Shown one piece after another: positions 33,301 through 41,519 of a stretch of DNA of 64,000 nt. Under the pieces are notes generated by a model that was not told the origin of the DNA, did not search any database, and worked only from the letters and a program-made list of their open reading frames with translations. A program made the position numbers and the translations under genes. The stretch lies in NCBI GenBank assembly GCA_024233435.1, contig JACKPQ010000002.1, positions 496,001 through 560,000 on the forward strand, written 5' to 3'. Position 1 is the stretch's first letter; each line of letters opens with the position of its first letter. This DNA is from Chlamydiales bacterium. Its GTDB lineage: Bacteria > Chlamydiota > Chlamydiia > Chlamydiales > JACKPQ01.

Positions 33301-34160
33301 TTGTTTGCAAAGTCCTTTAGCATTTGTATTTCTTCTGCCCACATGGTGTCCCCATTGGGGGTTTCTAAGTATTTTGGAAGATCAGCAAGCCTTGGATCGC
33401 GCATCATCACTTTAAAGCATTCGACGCCGATTTCCCCTTTGCCTAAGTTGGCATGGCGGTCGCGTCTGGATCCAAGCTCTTTCATAGAGTCATTTACATG
33501 CAGGGCGTAAAGGTGTTTTAACCCAATGGCTTGATCAAACTCTTTGAGTGTTTTATCCCAGCTGGCTTTGGTGCGGATATCATAGCCCGCTGAGAAGATG
33601 TGGCAAGTGTCAATGCAAACGCCGATGGGCAGCTTGTTTTTCACTTGATCAACAATGTAGCCAAGGTGCTCAAAGCGATGGCCAACTGTTGTTCCCTGGC
33701 CGGCAGTTGTTTCTAATAGAAGGCGAGGGGCGTTTGGTTTATTGGCTAGTTTTTCAACACTCAAAAGGCTTTTAACAATTTGATCGAGGCAATCTTGCTC
33801 TTCACTACCCGTTGCTGCTCCGGGATGAAAGTTCATGTATGAGAGCTTAAGCTGTGTGCAGCGCTCAATTTCTTTTTCAAAAGCGGCAATGCTCTTTTCG
33901 AGCATCTCTTCTTTAGGGGAACCTAAATTGATGAGGTAGCTATCGTGACTCATCATCTTTTCCATGCCGGTTTCTTCAGCAAGCTCAAGAAATTTTTCCA
34001 CAACTGAATCAGCAATAGGGCGACTATTCCATTGCTTTTGATTGCTCGTAAAGAGCTGTAGTGTGGTCGCTCCAAACTCGGCGGCTTGAGAAACAGCGTT
34101 ATGCACGCCGCCTGCAGCAGAAAAGTGTGCACCGACAAGAATTTTTTTACTCTTAGCCAT
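33297..34160 (-). CDS. nfo: Endonuclease IV (apurinic/apyrimidinic endonuclease)
   Basis: Cuts DNA 5' to abasic sites, using zinc. The 287-residue TIM barrel has family signatures: LVGAHFSAAGG, LFTSNQKQW, the CIDTCHIFSAGYD metal-binding segment near 182-194, and HVNDSMKELGSRRDRHANLG. Next to murJ in a divergent arrangement, and coupled to asnS by an ATGA overlap. I recall nfo-murJ adjacency in Chlamydia. Confidence 0.97.
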   Translation of the reverse strand: MAKSKKILVGAHFSAAGGVHNAVSQAAEFGATTLQLFTSNQKQWNSRPIADSVVEKFLELAEETGMEKMMSHDSYLINLGSPKEEMLEKSIAAFEKEIERCTQLKLSYMNFHPGAATGSEEQDCLDQIVKSLLSVEKLANKPNAPRLLLETTAGQGTTVGHRFEHLGYIVDQVKNKLPIGVCIDTCHIFSAGYDIRTKASWDKTLKEFDQAIGLKHLYALHVNDSMKELGSRRDRHANLGKGEIGVECFKVMMRDPRLADLPKYLETPNGDTMWAEEIQMLKDFANK

Positions 34161-34172
34161 AAAAATGCTTCT

Positions 34173-34197
34173 TAGGTTACAACTATAATATAACCTA
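34173..34197. promoter_or_regulatory. Inverted repeat in the divergent nfo/murJ gap
   Basis: TAGGTTA (34173-34179) and TAACCTA (34191-34197) flank a TATAAT (34184-34189) in the 44-base divergent intergenic gap. The arrangement suits an operator over a promoter, but no regulator is known. Confidence 0.4.
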
Positions 34198-34204
34198 GAT
34201 TCTC

Positions 34205-35686
34205 ATGCAAGCAACCAAACAACTAACCCGCGCGGCGGGCTCTTTTTTTTCTGGAACGTTTCTTAGCCGCCTGTCCGGTTTTGCGCGTGATTTGTCGATG
34301 GCGATTTGCTTTGGTGCAACGCCGACAGTGGCTGCGTTCATGCTCGCTTTTCGTTTTGCTAATTTAGCAAGGCGCCTGCTTGGCGAAACCCCCTTAACCT
34401 CAAGCTTTATCCCCCATTTTGAAACCTTGCGTAGCACTTCAGAAAAAGAGGCTCTACAATTTTTTGCCGATTTTCTCCTTTCGCTTGGGTCTGTGCTCAT
34501 TGCTTTAATTGTGCCTGCGATGCTCCTTTTGCCTCATACTGAAGTGTGTGATCTAACGCGTTTGATGCTCCCAGGGCTGTTTTTCATTTGTCTTTTCGGT
34601 CTATCAAGTGCCTATTTGCAGTGCGAAAAGCGATTTTTCACATCGGGCGCCTTGCCAATGACGCTCAACATTGTATGGATCGGCATTATTCTAAAATTTA
34701 GGCAGAGCCCAGCGCCAGTCGCCATGCGCTTTTTAGCGCTTGGAGTGGTTGGTGCCTTTGCTCTGCAGTGGCTTTTAGCCTCTGTGCCAATTGCAAAACA
34801 GCTGAGCTGGACCATATTAAAAAAAGCCCGTCCATTTTCCCCTCAGGTGCGAGCGATGATCATGCCTTTTGCATTGGGAATAATCGGTGTGGGAGCCTCG
34901 CAGATCAATAGCGCTCTCGATGCGCTTTTTGCGCGCTCGGCTTGTCTGGAGGGGCCAGCCTACCTCTGGTATGCAATTCGCATGCAGCAGCTGCCTCTTA
35001 TTCTCTTTGGAATGGCTTGGTCGACAGCCCTTCTACCCGCGCTTTCAAAAGCCTCTGAGAGCGAGCAATTGCCTCTTCTGCATCACGCCATCAACCGCTG
35101 TGCTCTTTTTCTGATTCCGGTCACCTTTGCTCTATTGCCTTGCGCTAGTGCAGGTGTTAACTTGCTCTTTGGACATGGGGATTTTACACCTGAAGCGGTG
35201 CACAAAACAACCCAGTGTCTTTGGGCCTATGGTGTGGGTCTATTTCCTGCTGCTCTTGTGATGATGTTATCGGCGCGTTTTTATTCGAAAAAAGATTTCC
35301 GCACACCGTCAATGGCAGCTCTCATCTGTGTTGGTGCAAACATTGGACTAAATGCTTTGCTTGTTTATGGATTTCAGCTAGGGGCAGCAAGCGTTGCTTT
35401 AGCGACATCAGCAACACAATTCATCAACGCCTATCTACTTTTGCGCAAATGCAATGCCGGCTCACTCAAGCTAAACAAGCTGATCGGAGCAAGTGCCCTA
35501 GCGGCTGTGACCGCTGTTTTGCTTTATCCCGATCCAGTCTTTATAGGGGGCGAGTTTCCACGCGTATTCTTTATGCAACTTAAGAATTTAGCCTTCCCAT
35601 TCCTCGCTTTTTGCACCGTCATGGCCCTTCAGTGGAAGTGGTATATTCAACCTGCAAATCAAACCGATCGATCAAATACTGAGTAA
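34205..35686 (+). CDS. murJ: Lipid II flippase MurJ (MviN)
   Basis: Flips peptidoglycan precursor lipid II across the inner membrane. The 493-residue MATE-fold protein has about 14 membrane spans and the conserved N-terminus SGTFLSRLSGFARD, with the arginines required for function. Its presence fits the reduced, division-linked peptidoglycan of chlamydiae. The last 68 bases overlap the gene at 35619 on the other strand. Confidence 0.95.
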   Translation: MQATKQLTRAAGSFFSGTFLSRLSGFARDLSMAICFGATPTVAAFMLAFRFANLARRLLGETPLTSSFIPHFETLRSTSEKEALQFFADFLLSLGSVLIALIVPAMLLLPHTEVCDLTRLMLPGLFFICLFGLSSAYLQCEKRFFTSGALPMTLNIVWIGIILKFRQSPAPVAMRFLALGVVGAFALQWLLASVPIAKQLSWTILKKARPFSPQVRAMIMPFALGIIGVGASQINSALDALFARSACLEGPAYLWYAIRMQQLPLILFGMAWSTALLPALSKASESEQLPLLHHAINRCALFLIPVTFALLPCASAGVNLLFGHGDFTPEAVHKTTQCLWAYGVGLFPAALVMMLSARFYSKKDFRTPSMAALICVGANIGLNALLVYGFQLGAASVALATSATQFINAYLLLRKCNAGSLKLNKLIGASALAAVTAVLLYPDPVFIGGEFPRVFFMQLKNLAFPFLAFCTVMALQWKWYIQPANQTDRSNTE

Positions 35687-36200
35687 AACTTTTCATTTCT
35701 GCTTGAAAATCGGCGAGTCTACTTTTAAGTTCATCAACTGGTAGAGCGAATACGTACTCACCATTTGAGGGCATTAATCGAATGGCATGATAGCCAACAG
35801 TATGGCCCAATGAAAGGGCTTTTCTATAGCAATGCGGATGATTCTTGTAAAAATCCTCTAGTAATTCATTTAGAAATCGAACCTCTTCGCTTTGATAAAT
35901 GAGTTTATCGATTTCATACCGATTTCCCTTAGCATTATGAAGAGAGGGGATTTCAATATGAACCCAAGGATAAGGTGAACCCCAATCAGCATGTCCTTCG
36001 CAGGATTGAGAAGTTTGAAAGCCAATGAGATTTAGAGCGATGACACAATCTTTAATGCCGTTATCAAGGGGGTTTCCTAACGCATCTCCCCAAGTTTCGA
36101 CCTCTTTTGCAAGTTCATTCCACGAAATTAGTGGTTTAGCAAGATCTGCACATAGCATGCAGCACAGACTGGCGCAAATCAAGAAAGCTTTTTTTAACAT
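35619..36200 (-). CDS. Secreted protein with conserved SCEGH motif
   Basis: A protein of 193 residues with a signal peptide (residues 1-20, FLICASLCCMLCADLA). It has a motif I recall from a scattered family of bacterial unknowns, TSQSCEGHADWGSPYPWVHI (about residues 61-80), where Cys, Glu, His and Asp could bind metal or form an active site. The second half is helical. The ribosome site and start are clear (GGAGGTACC before the ATG). Its end overlaps murJ tail to tail by 68 bases, unusually long. Function unknown. Confidence 0.75.
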   Translation of the reverse strand: MLKKAFLICASLCCMLCADLAKPLISWNELAKEVETWGDALGNPLDNGIKDCVIALNLIGFQTSQSCEGHADWGSPYPWVHIEIPSLHNAKGNRYEIDKLIYQSEEVRFLNELLEDFYKNHPHCYRKALSLGHTVGYHAIRLMPSNGEYVFALPVDELKSRLADFQAEMKSFTQYLIDRFDLQVEYTTSTEGP

Positions 36201-36256
36201 GTGGTACCTCCAGGTTGATTTCGCGATTATGCATCCAAGAGGAATATCTGTAAAGA

Positions 36257-36550
36257 TTACTTAATAGGGATTTCGATGTGGGGGACTTTTTCGCCCTCTA
36301 GAATGATGCTTTCATCGCTATGAGCATAGGATGAATCTTTGGGATGACGGGGTTTTTTCGTGAGCTCGCGCTTGTGTTGCGCTTCTTTCTCTTCGTGGAG
36401 CTGGATGGCTAGCTCCACGTTGGGGTCTTCAAGGGACTTGTGGTCTTCTTGAGTTGCGCATGCTTGCTCTTCAGGAACTTCATCTTTCTCTGGGTTCATA
36501 AAAGCGCTGCCAAACAGGCAGGCGATGATGGTGAGCCAAGAAATAGTCAT
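36257..36550 (-). CDS. Small exported charged protein
   Basis: A protein of 97 residues. The N-terminus (ISWLTIIACLFGSAF) is a short signal peptide or anchor with a possible lipobox-like cysteine at residue 11 but without a classical lipobox. The rest is highly charged (Glu, Lys, His) and probably disordered. AAGGAGAG precedes the ATG. It sits 12 bases after rpsD on the same strand and may be cotranscribed. No family recognised. Confidence 0.65.
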   Translation of the reverse strand: MTISWLTIIACLFGSAFMNPEKDEVPEEQACATQEDHKSLEDPNVELAIQLHEEKEAQHKRELTKKPRHPKDSSYAHSDESIILEGEKVPHIEIPIK

Positions 36551-36562
36551 GAAGAACTCTCC

Positions 36563-37183
36563 TTAGTGAGTGTGAGCCAAGAATTCGCAAACAAGCGGCA
36601 CGTTAATAGGAATTGGAAGCTGTACCTGATCTGAGTGGGGCGCAGTTTCCATCTTTCCTGAAAATGCCTTTGGATCAAGCGATAGGTATTCCGGTACTTC
36701 ATTTGAAGTGTTTTCAAGAGAGTGCTTGATAAGGGGCATGTTTTGTGACTTAGGCTTGATTGAAATGGTCATGCCTGGCTTGACTTGGAATGAGCGGATG
36801 TCTACTTTTTTGCCATCAACGAGGATGTGGCCGTGGGCAACTAGCTGGTGAGCGGCAAAAATAGTCGGTGCAAATTTTAAACGGTAGACGATGTTATCAA
36901 GACGTGACTCAAGCTGCTGAAGGAACTCGTGAGAGGTGTTGCCAGGACGGCGCACAGCTTCTGCATAGTATTTAATGAGCTGTTTAAGCGTAAGCATGCC
37001 ATAAGCTGCCTTTAGCTTTTGCTGCTCTTCAAGCTGCTGACCGTAATCAGATTTCTTCTTGCGACGACCACCGTGCATCCCTGGAGGATTTGGCTTGTGC
37101 AGTAATGGATTACGTGCAGTGCGAAAGATGTTGGCGCCAAAGCGGCGTGCGATGCGGTTGCGTGGACCTGTATAACGTGACAT
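36563..37183 (-). CDS. rpsD: 30S ribosomal protein S4
   Basis: Primary binder of 16S rRNA 5' domain. The 206-residue protein begins MSRYTGPRNRIARRFG and contains the S4 RNA-binding domain (LESRLDNIVYRLKFA near 88-102, then HGHILVDGKKVDI). It lies apart from the main ribosomal operons, between nfo/murJ and trhO, as I recall for C. trachomatis. Confidence 0.98.
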   Translation of the reverse strand: MSRYTGPRNRIARRFGANIFRTARNPLLHKPNPPGMHGGRRKKKSDYGQQLEEQQKLKAAYGMLTLKQLIKYYAEAVRRPGNTSHEFLQQLESRLDNIVYRLKFAPTIFAAHQLVAHGHILVDGKKVDIRSFQVKPGMTISIKPKSQNMPLIKHSLENTSNEVPEYLSLDPKAFSGKMETAPHSDQVQLPIPINVPLVCEFLAHTH

Positions 37184-37320
37184 TTTAGATTTCTCTCCTA
37201 AACTTAAAATCGTATCACCAGTTTATAAGGAATCGGAGTTTCTGGGCAAGGGGAAAATTGACAAATGTGCTTTATTTGCGATATGATAGGTGGAGTAAAT
37301 CATTTTTTGAGGTCAAATCC

Positions 37321-38268
37321 ATGGAATATCTTGTTCTTGCTTACTATATTTTCACAGAGATTGAAAACCCTGAATACGAGGTAAAAAAGCATAAAAAATT
37401 CTTTGAATCTCGCGATGTTGCCTGTCGCATCTATATCTCACACGAGGGCATTAATGGGCAGATGAGCGCTAGCAAGCAGGCCGCTGAGGAATATATGGGA
37501 TGGCTCAAAAGCGATCCGCGTTTTGCCCATGTTGAATTTAAACTGCATGAGGCGGATGAGCAGGCATTTGCTAAGAAAACTGTAAAGGTGCGCAAGCAGC
37601 TCGTTGCCATGGACGCTGATTATGATCTCAATCAGGGTGGGGAGCATGTGGCTCCAGAGAAATGGGCAGAAATGCTGGAGCAGCAAGATGAAAAGACACT
37701 AGTTCTAGACGTGCGTAACGACTACGAGAGCGAGATAGGTCATTTTGCAGGCGCTTATTGCCCTAAATTAAAAACTTTTCGTGAATTTCCTCAAATGGCT
37801 GAAGATTTAAAAAAAGACTATGATCCTGAAAATACGAAAGTAATGATGTACTGCACAGGTGGTATCCGATGCGAAGTTTATTCAGCTGTCATGAAAGAAA
37901 AAGGATTTAAAAATGTTTTTCAACTAGACGGTGGTGTAATTGGTTATGGCAAAAAGATGGGCTCTAAGCACTGGGATGGAAAACTGTTTGTTTTCGATGA
38001 CCGTCTGTCTGTACCGCTTAATCCAAACGATCCAGGGACAGTGATCAGCCGATGCTCTTTTTGCAATGAACCTACCGACCAGTATTTGAATTGTGCCTAT
38101 ATGGATTGCAACGAGCTCTTTTTATCCTGCATGCGTTGTGCAAGAGAGCATAAGGGGTGCTGCTCAGAAAAATGCATGGGTGAAAAAAGGGTGCGGCCAT
38201 TTCAAGAGAGTGAAAATCCAAAGCCTTACCGCAAGTTGCCCCACGAGCTCAAGCAGCAATTGCAGTGA
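37321..38268 (+). CDS. trhO: tRNA uridine(34) hydroxylase TrhO (YceA, rhodanese family)
   Basis: Relatives hydroxylate wobble uridine in tRNA using O2. The 315-residue protein has an N-terminal acylphosphatase-like domain (residues 1-95), a rhodanese domain with the active cysteine in YCTGGIRCE, and a C-terminal cysteine cluster (RCSFCNEPTD ... CMRCAREHKGCCSEKC) likely to bind zinc. I choose ATG 37321, not the longer frame at 37258, since the family N-terminus is EYLVLAYY. It overlaps the next gene by four bases. Confidence 0.93.
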   Translation: MEYLVLAYYIFTEIENPEYEVKKHKKFFESRDVACRIYISHEGINGQMSASKQAAEEYMGWLKSDPRFAHVEFKLHEADEQAFAKKTVKVRKQLVAMDADYDLNQGGEHVAPEKWAEMLEQQDEKTLVLDVRNDYESEIGHFAGAYCPKLKTFREFPQMAEDLKKDYDPENTKVMMYCTGGIRCEVYSAVMKEKGFKNVFQLDGGVIGYGKKMGSKHWDGKLFVFDDRLSVPLNPNDPGTVISRCSFCNEPTDQYLNCAYMDCNELFLSCMRCAREHKGCCSEKCMGEKRVRPFQESENPKPYRKLPHELKQQLQ

Positions 38269-40439
38269 TTGAGCCGGCTTTAGATGGCAAAAGTGCCTGC
38301 TTGCTAAATGGCAAGCCTGTGATGCCAGGAAAGGCTTTAGACACGCTAAAATCGCTTGCCGTTGCCAAAAAATTGCCCTTTGCTTTTGACCCATTTATTG
38401 AGGGAGTTGTTAAGCTGTGCGTTGAGGGCGATGGAGATGGATGTATTGTTTCTGCACAAGTGCTACTTGGTAAAAGGTGCGTTCCGCTAGAAGAGTGCAC
38501 GGTTTACTCTCCATATCTAATTTGTGATAAAAGTGTTTTGCAGTTAATTGATTGCGCAGTGCCTATTCAGTGGTTTGATCGATTAAAGGCAGGTCCGATC
38601 ATGCTTATGGGAGAGGACTACAAAGCTTTTTATCAAGAATGTGGCCCCGCGGATTTCCCAAGACCTTCACAAGTTTTATCGGCTGTTATTTGCGATGCTT
38701 ATGGAGCAAATCTGAAATCAGAGTGTAGAGAGTGGCTAGAAGAGATTGGTTATTCTAAGCAGGGGAATGTGTGGATCTGCCCCTTACCAGAGGCATCAGA
38801 CAAGTTAAAGCAACTTATTGAACTCGGCTTTTCCATAACCCAAAATGATAAACCCCTCATTTTGCAGACTCACTTTGAGGTTGATATCGCAGACAAAGGG
38901 CCAGCTCTAGAGGTATCTGGGAGAGTCTATTTTGAAGAAGAGGCGGTATCAATTATTGATGCAATGCGAGTCAGTGCGCCTTTTATTGATCTTGGATCAT
39001 CTGTAGGGCTGCTTGATCCTAAAATAATCGATGCAGAATTTGGACAGCTGAAAAAGTTATGCATTGCAGGGGACGCTATCACTGTTCCTAAAGTTGAGGC
39101 AGCTCGATTGATATCTCCCACACGCCCGCTTCAGGCGATTCTGCCAAAAATTGCAGAGTGGATTGATTGTGAACCCAATCCAAACTTTACAGGATCTTTA
39201 CATACCTATCAGAAATCAGGTCTGTCATGGCTCAGTTTTTGGTATCGATCTGGTTTAGGGGGTATCTTAGCGGACGAAATGGGCCTGGGTAAGACTGTCC
39301 AGGTACTGGCACTTTTTTCACTGATCCAATCTTGCCGACCTACCTTGATTGTGATGCCAACATCCCTTTTGGGGCAGTGGAAATCCGAATTTAGCACCTT
39401 TTTGCCAAATGCATCGATATGTATCCATAGTGGATCAAATCGCGATGTGCAAAACCTTCAAAAGGCGCAGTTTGTTTTAACGACATATGGAACTCTCTTA
39501 AAGGATAGCGATGCACTTAGAAATATTGAGTTTGAGCTCATTGTTTTAGATGAGGCGCATATTATTAAAAACCCTCGTAGCCAGACCTTTAGCGCTGCTC
39601 AAAGTCTGCAGGCAAAGGCGCGTATTGCGCTCACTGGCACTCCTATTCAAAACTCAACGGAGGAGCTGCAAACCTTGCTCACGTTCTGTATTGGGACGCC
39701 GGCGCAACGATCTGAGCCCTTTATTCTTAGACGCACCAAAGATGATGCGGGTGTCGATTTGCCAGATAAAATTGAACAAGACATCTTCATCGATTTAGAG
39801 CCTGCTGAGCAAGCTTACTATGATGAGTTTGAAACAGCCATGCGCCAAGGGCTGGTTGAAAAAAACGGATCGACGATGGAGATTCTCGAAGGCATTTTAA
39901 GGCTGCGCCAGCTTTGTTGTCATCCTGATTTGGTTCCTGATGGACGCAGTTGCTCACATTGGAGTAAATTTGATCACTTTATGTCAGATGTTGAAGAGTT
40001 GGTTGCCGATGGCCGTAAGATTCTTATCTACAGTCAATTTACAAGCGTACTTGATAAAATTGAAAAGCGTTTGAGCGCGGCCTACCTGCGGCTTGATGGT
40101 CAGACAAAAAACCGGGCCGATCTAGTGGAGCGCTACCAGACCGACCCCCAAATCCCAATATTTTTAATCTCTTTAAAGGCTGGCGGTGTTGGACTTAACC
40201 TCACCGCTGCCGATTATGTGTTGCTTTATGACCCTTGGTGGAACAATGCCATTGAAAGCCAAGCCATTGACCGCGCCCATCGTTTGGGAAGAAAAGGACG
40301 CGTCATCGCAAGGCGTTACTATACAAATAACACCATCGAGTCAAAAATTGAGCAACTCAAATCCATCAAGGACAAGCTTAACGTGCATTCACAAGAGCCC
40401 TCTCTCGATGAACTCAAGAGTCTGCTAAGCATTAATTAG
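38265..40439 (+). CDS. SNF2-family helicase, second copy, compact
   Basis: A protein of 724 residues, starting at GTG 38265 overlapping the trhO stop (GTGA). The helicase core has Walker A DEMGLGKT near 336-343, motif II DEAH near 428, TGTPIQNS motif III, and late GGVGLNLTAAD and DRAHRLGRKG. Between TGTPIQNS and RRTKDD only about 30 residues are found, well below the usual spacing and below the paralogue at 5995, so the SNF2-specific helical insertion is shortened. No SWIM finger is seen. I recall two SNF2 proteins in C. trachomatis as well. Confidence 0.94.
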   Translation: MIEPALDGKSACLLNGKPVMPGKALDTLKSLAVAKKLPFAFDPFIEGVVKLCVEGDGDGCIVSAQVLLGKRCVPLEECTVYSPYLICDKSVLQLIDCAVPIQWFDRLKAGPIMLMGEDYKAFYQECGPADFPRPSQVLSAVICDAYGANLKSECREWLEEIGYSKQGNVWICPLPEASDKLKQLIELGFSITQNDKPLILQTHFEVDIADKGPALEVSGRVYFEEEAVSIIDAMRVSAPFIDLGSSVGLLDPKIIDAEFGQLKKLCIAGDAITVPKVEAARLISPTRPLQAILPKIAEWIDCEPNPNFTGSLHTYQKSGLSWLSFWYRSGLGGILADEMGLGKTVQVLALFSLIQSCRPTLIVMPTSLLGQWKSEFSTFLPNASICIHSGSNRDVQNLQKAQFVLTTYGTLLKDSDALRNIEFELIVLDEAHIIKNPRSQTFSAAQSLQAKARIALTGTPIQNSTEELQTLLTFCIGTPAQRSEPFILRRTKDDAGVDLPDKIEQDIFIDLEPAEQAYYDEFETAMRQGLVEKNGSTMEILEGILRLRQLCCHPDLVPDGRSCSHWSKFDHFMSDVEELVADGRKILIYSQFTSVLDKIEKRLSAAYLRLDGQTKNRADLVERYQTDPQIPIFLISLKAGGVGLNLTAADYVLLYDPWWNNAIESQAIDRAHRLGRKGRVIARRYYTNNTIESKIEQLKSIKDKLNVHSQEPSLDELKSLLSIN

Positions 40440-40617
40440 CTTCGTCGCTGTCTTTGTTTTTTTCAAGAAGCTCTTTAGCCGCTTCCTTAAGTGTTTCAAT
40501 ACCAGATGCAAAGCCGATTTCTCTTAAAAGAGTATCGAGGTGATCAAACTCAGCCTGTAGCTGGTCATTCATTGATTCTAGCTTTGCGATCTTAGTTTCC
40601 ATTTCTTCTGGTGACAT
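40432..40617 (-). CDS. Small coiled-coil protein
   Basis: A protein of 61 residues, almost entirely one charged helix (METKIAKLESMNDQLQAEFD, then LLREIGFASGIETLKEAA). AAAAGGAGTGG upstream supports translation. It ends 8 bases inside the SNF2 gene on the other strand. Unknown function. Short SlyX-like coiled-coil proteins look similar, but no family can be claimed. Confidence 0.7.
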   Translation of the reverse strand: MSPEEMETKIAKLESMNDQLQAEFDHLDTLLREIGFASGIETLKEAAKELLEKNKDSDEAN

Positions 40618-40633
40618 AGCCCACTCCTTTTTA

Positions 40634-40727
40634 ACCTGTTCTCTGCGTTTATGTCACTTACCTTTAGGCGATTCAGGGGAATTTTGCATATCCTGAATCA
40701 AAGCAACTTAAACCCAGAACTCAGGCT
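40634..40727. repeat. Shortened relative of the 163-bp palindromic element
   Basis: Left arm (ACCTGTTCTCTGCGTTTATGTC and following CTTTAGGCGATTCAGGGGAA) matches copy 1 at 26630 closely, and the right end AAACCCAGAACTCAGG matches its right arm. The middle, including the central CATAGC palindrome, is missing, so this looks like an internal deletion of the element. Confidence 0.65.
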
Positions 40728-40825
40728 TTTAGTTTTTACTAATATATGCTGCGCAAAGCGTGCCAAGTTGATAAAAACCCGAAACTGATTTTAAAACAAA
40801 TAATTTTTAGCCGTAACGAAGCTCC

Positions 40826-40854
40826 TTTACATCTACAACGGATTGCGGTACGAT
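40826..40854 (+). promoter_or_regulatory. Promoter of small lipoprotein, possibly leaderless
   Basis: TTTACA (40826-40831), 17-base spacer, TACGAT (40849-40854). The predicted transcription start is at or next to the A of the ATG at 40861, and no ribosome site is visible. Confidence 0.5.
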
Positions 40855-40860
40855 GACCAT

Positions 40861-40998
40861 ATGAAGAGAATAATTTATATTGTGCTAAGCTGCACTGTTT
40901 TAGCTCTTTCTGGTTGCCAGTCGCCTACAAAAGCGGAAGAGGAAATTGACCTTGATCGCATGGCTCAAACCGAAGCTGAGGTCAAGTCTATTCGTTAA
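40861..40998 (+). CDS. Very small lipoprotein
   Basis: A gene of 45 codons. The N-terminus (KRIIYIVLSCTVLALSGC) is a signal peptide with lipobox LSGC, cleavage before Cys19, followed by a short acidic helical tail (KAEEEIDLDRMAQTEAEV). The product after processing would be about 27 residues anchored in a membrane. No ribosome site precedes the ATG; a good promoter ends six bases before it. It overlaps the ogt stop by 4 bases on the opposite strand. Unknown function. Confidence 0.65.
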   Translation: MKRIIYIVLSCTVLALSGCQSPTKAEEEIDLDRMAQTEAEVKSIR

Positions 40999-41519
40999 GC
41001 AGGCGATGCGAATGACTCAAAATTTAGCAGCATCTTTTTCATTTCCATCGGGTAGGCAAAGCCTCCTAGGCCTTGAGATGAAACAATTCGATGGCAGGGA
41101 ATAAATAAGGGAAATGGATTGTGGTGGCAAACTGAGCCAACCGCGCGTGTTGCTTTTTCGTTTTTAATCGCAATGGCGATATCTTTATAACTCGCTGTTT
41201 TTCCAAATGGGACTTTTGTAAGTGCATCAAGCGCTTGCTTTGTAAATAATGTAGCGTGATCTAAACGTAAGGGGAGCGTTAATGGATTGGGCGCTTTGTT
41301 TGCGTATGAGCTAAGCCAGTCGATAGTAGCGTTAATAAGTTCTGGCTGATCGTGGAAGGATGTGATGGTGTAGCTGAGGTTATTTTTTGAAAAAGCCAAG
41401 GAAACATCGTCGATGGTTCCTTGGCCTAATAAAATATTCGCGTGGAGCGCAGGCCCTTTGTTTAGCGACCCTTGGATGAGCGCTGGCTGAGGCGCGCAAT
41501 ATGGCGTTCTTGTTCGCAT
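40995..41519 (-). CDS. ogt: Methylated-DNA--protein-cysteine methyltransferase
   Basis: Removes alkyl groups from O6-guanine by suicide transfer to cysteine. The 174-residue protein has the acceptor motif FIPCHRIV near 143-150 and the preceding winged-helix segment TKVPFGKTASYKDIA. The N-terminal domain is short. The start ATG 41519 lies 58 bases inside the preceding lipoprotein gene in another frame, an unusually long overlap; no better start was found. I recall this enzyme following pheT and an unknown gene in C. trachomatis. Confidence 0.92.
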   Translation of the reverse strand: MRTRTPYCAPQPALIQGSLNKGPALHANILLGQGTIDDVSLAFSKNNLSYTITSFHDQPELINATIDWLSSYANKAPNPLTLPLRLDHATLFTKQALDALTKVPFGKTASYKDIAIAIKNEKATRAVGSVCHHNPFPLFIPCHRIVSSQGLGGFAYPMEMKKMLLNFESFASPA

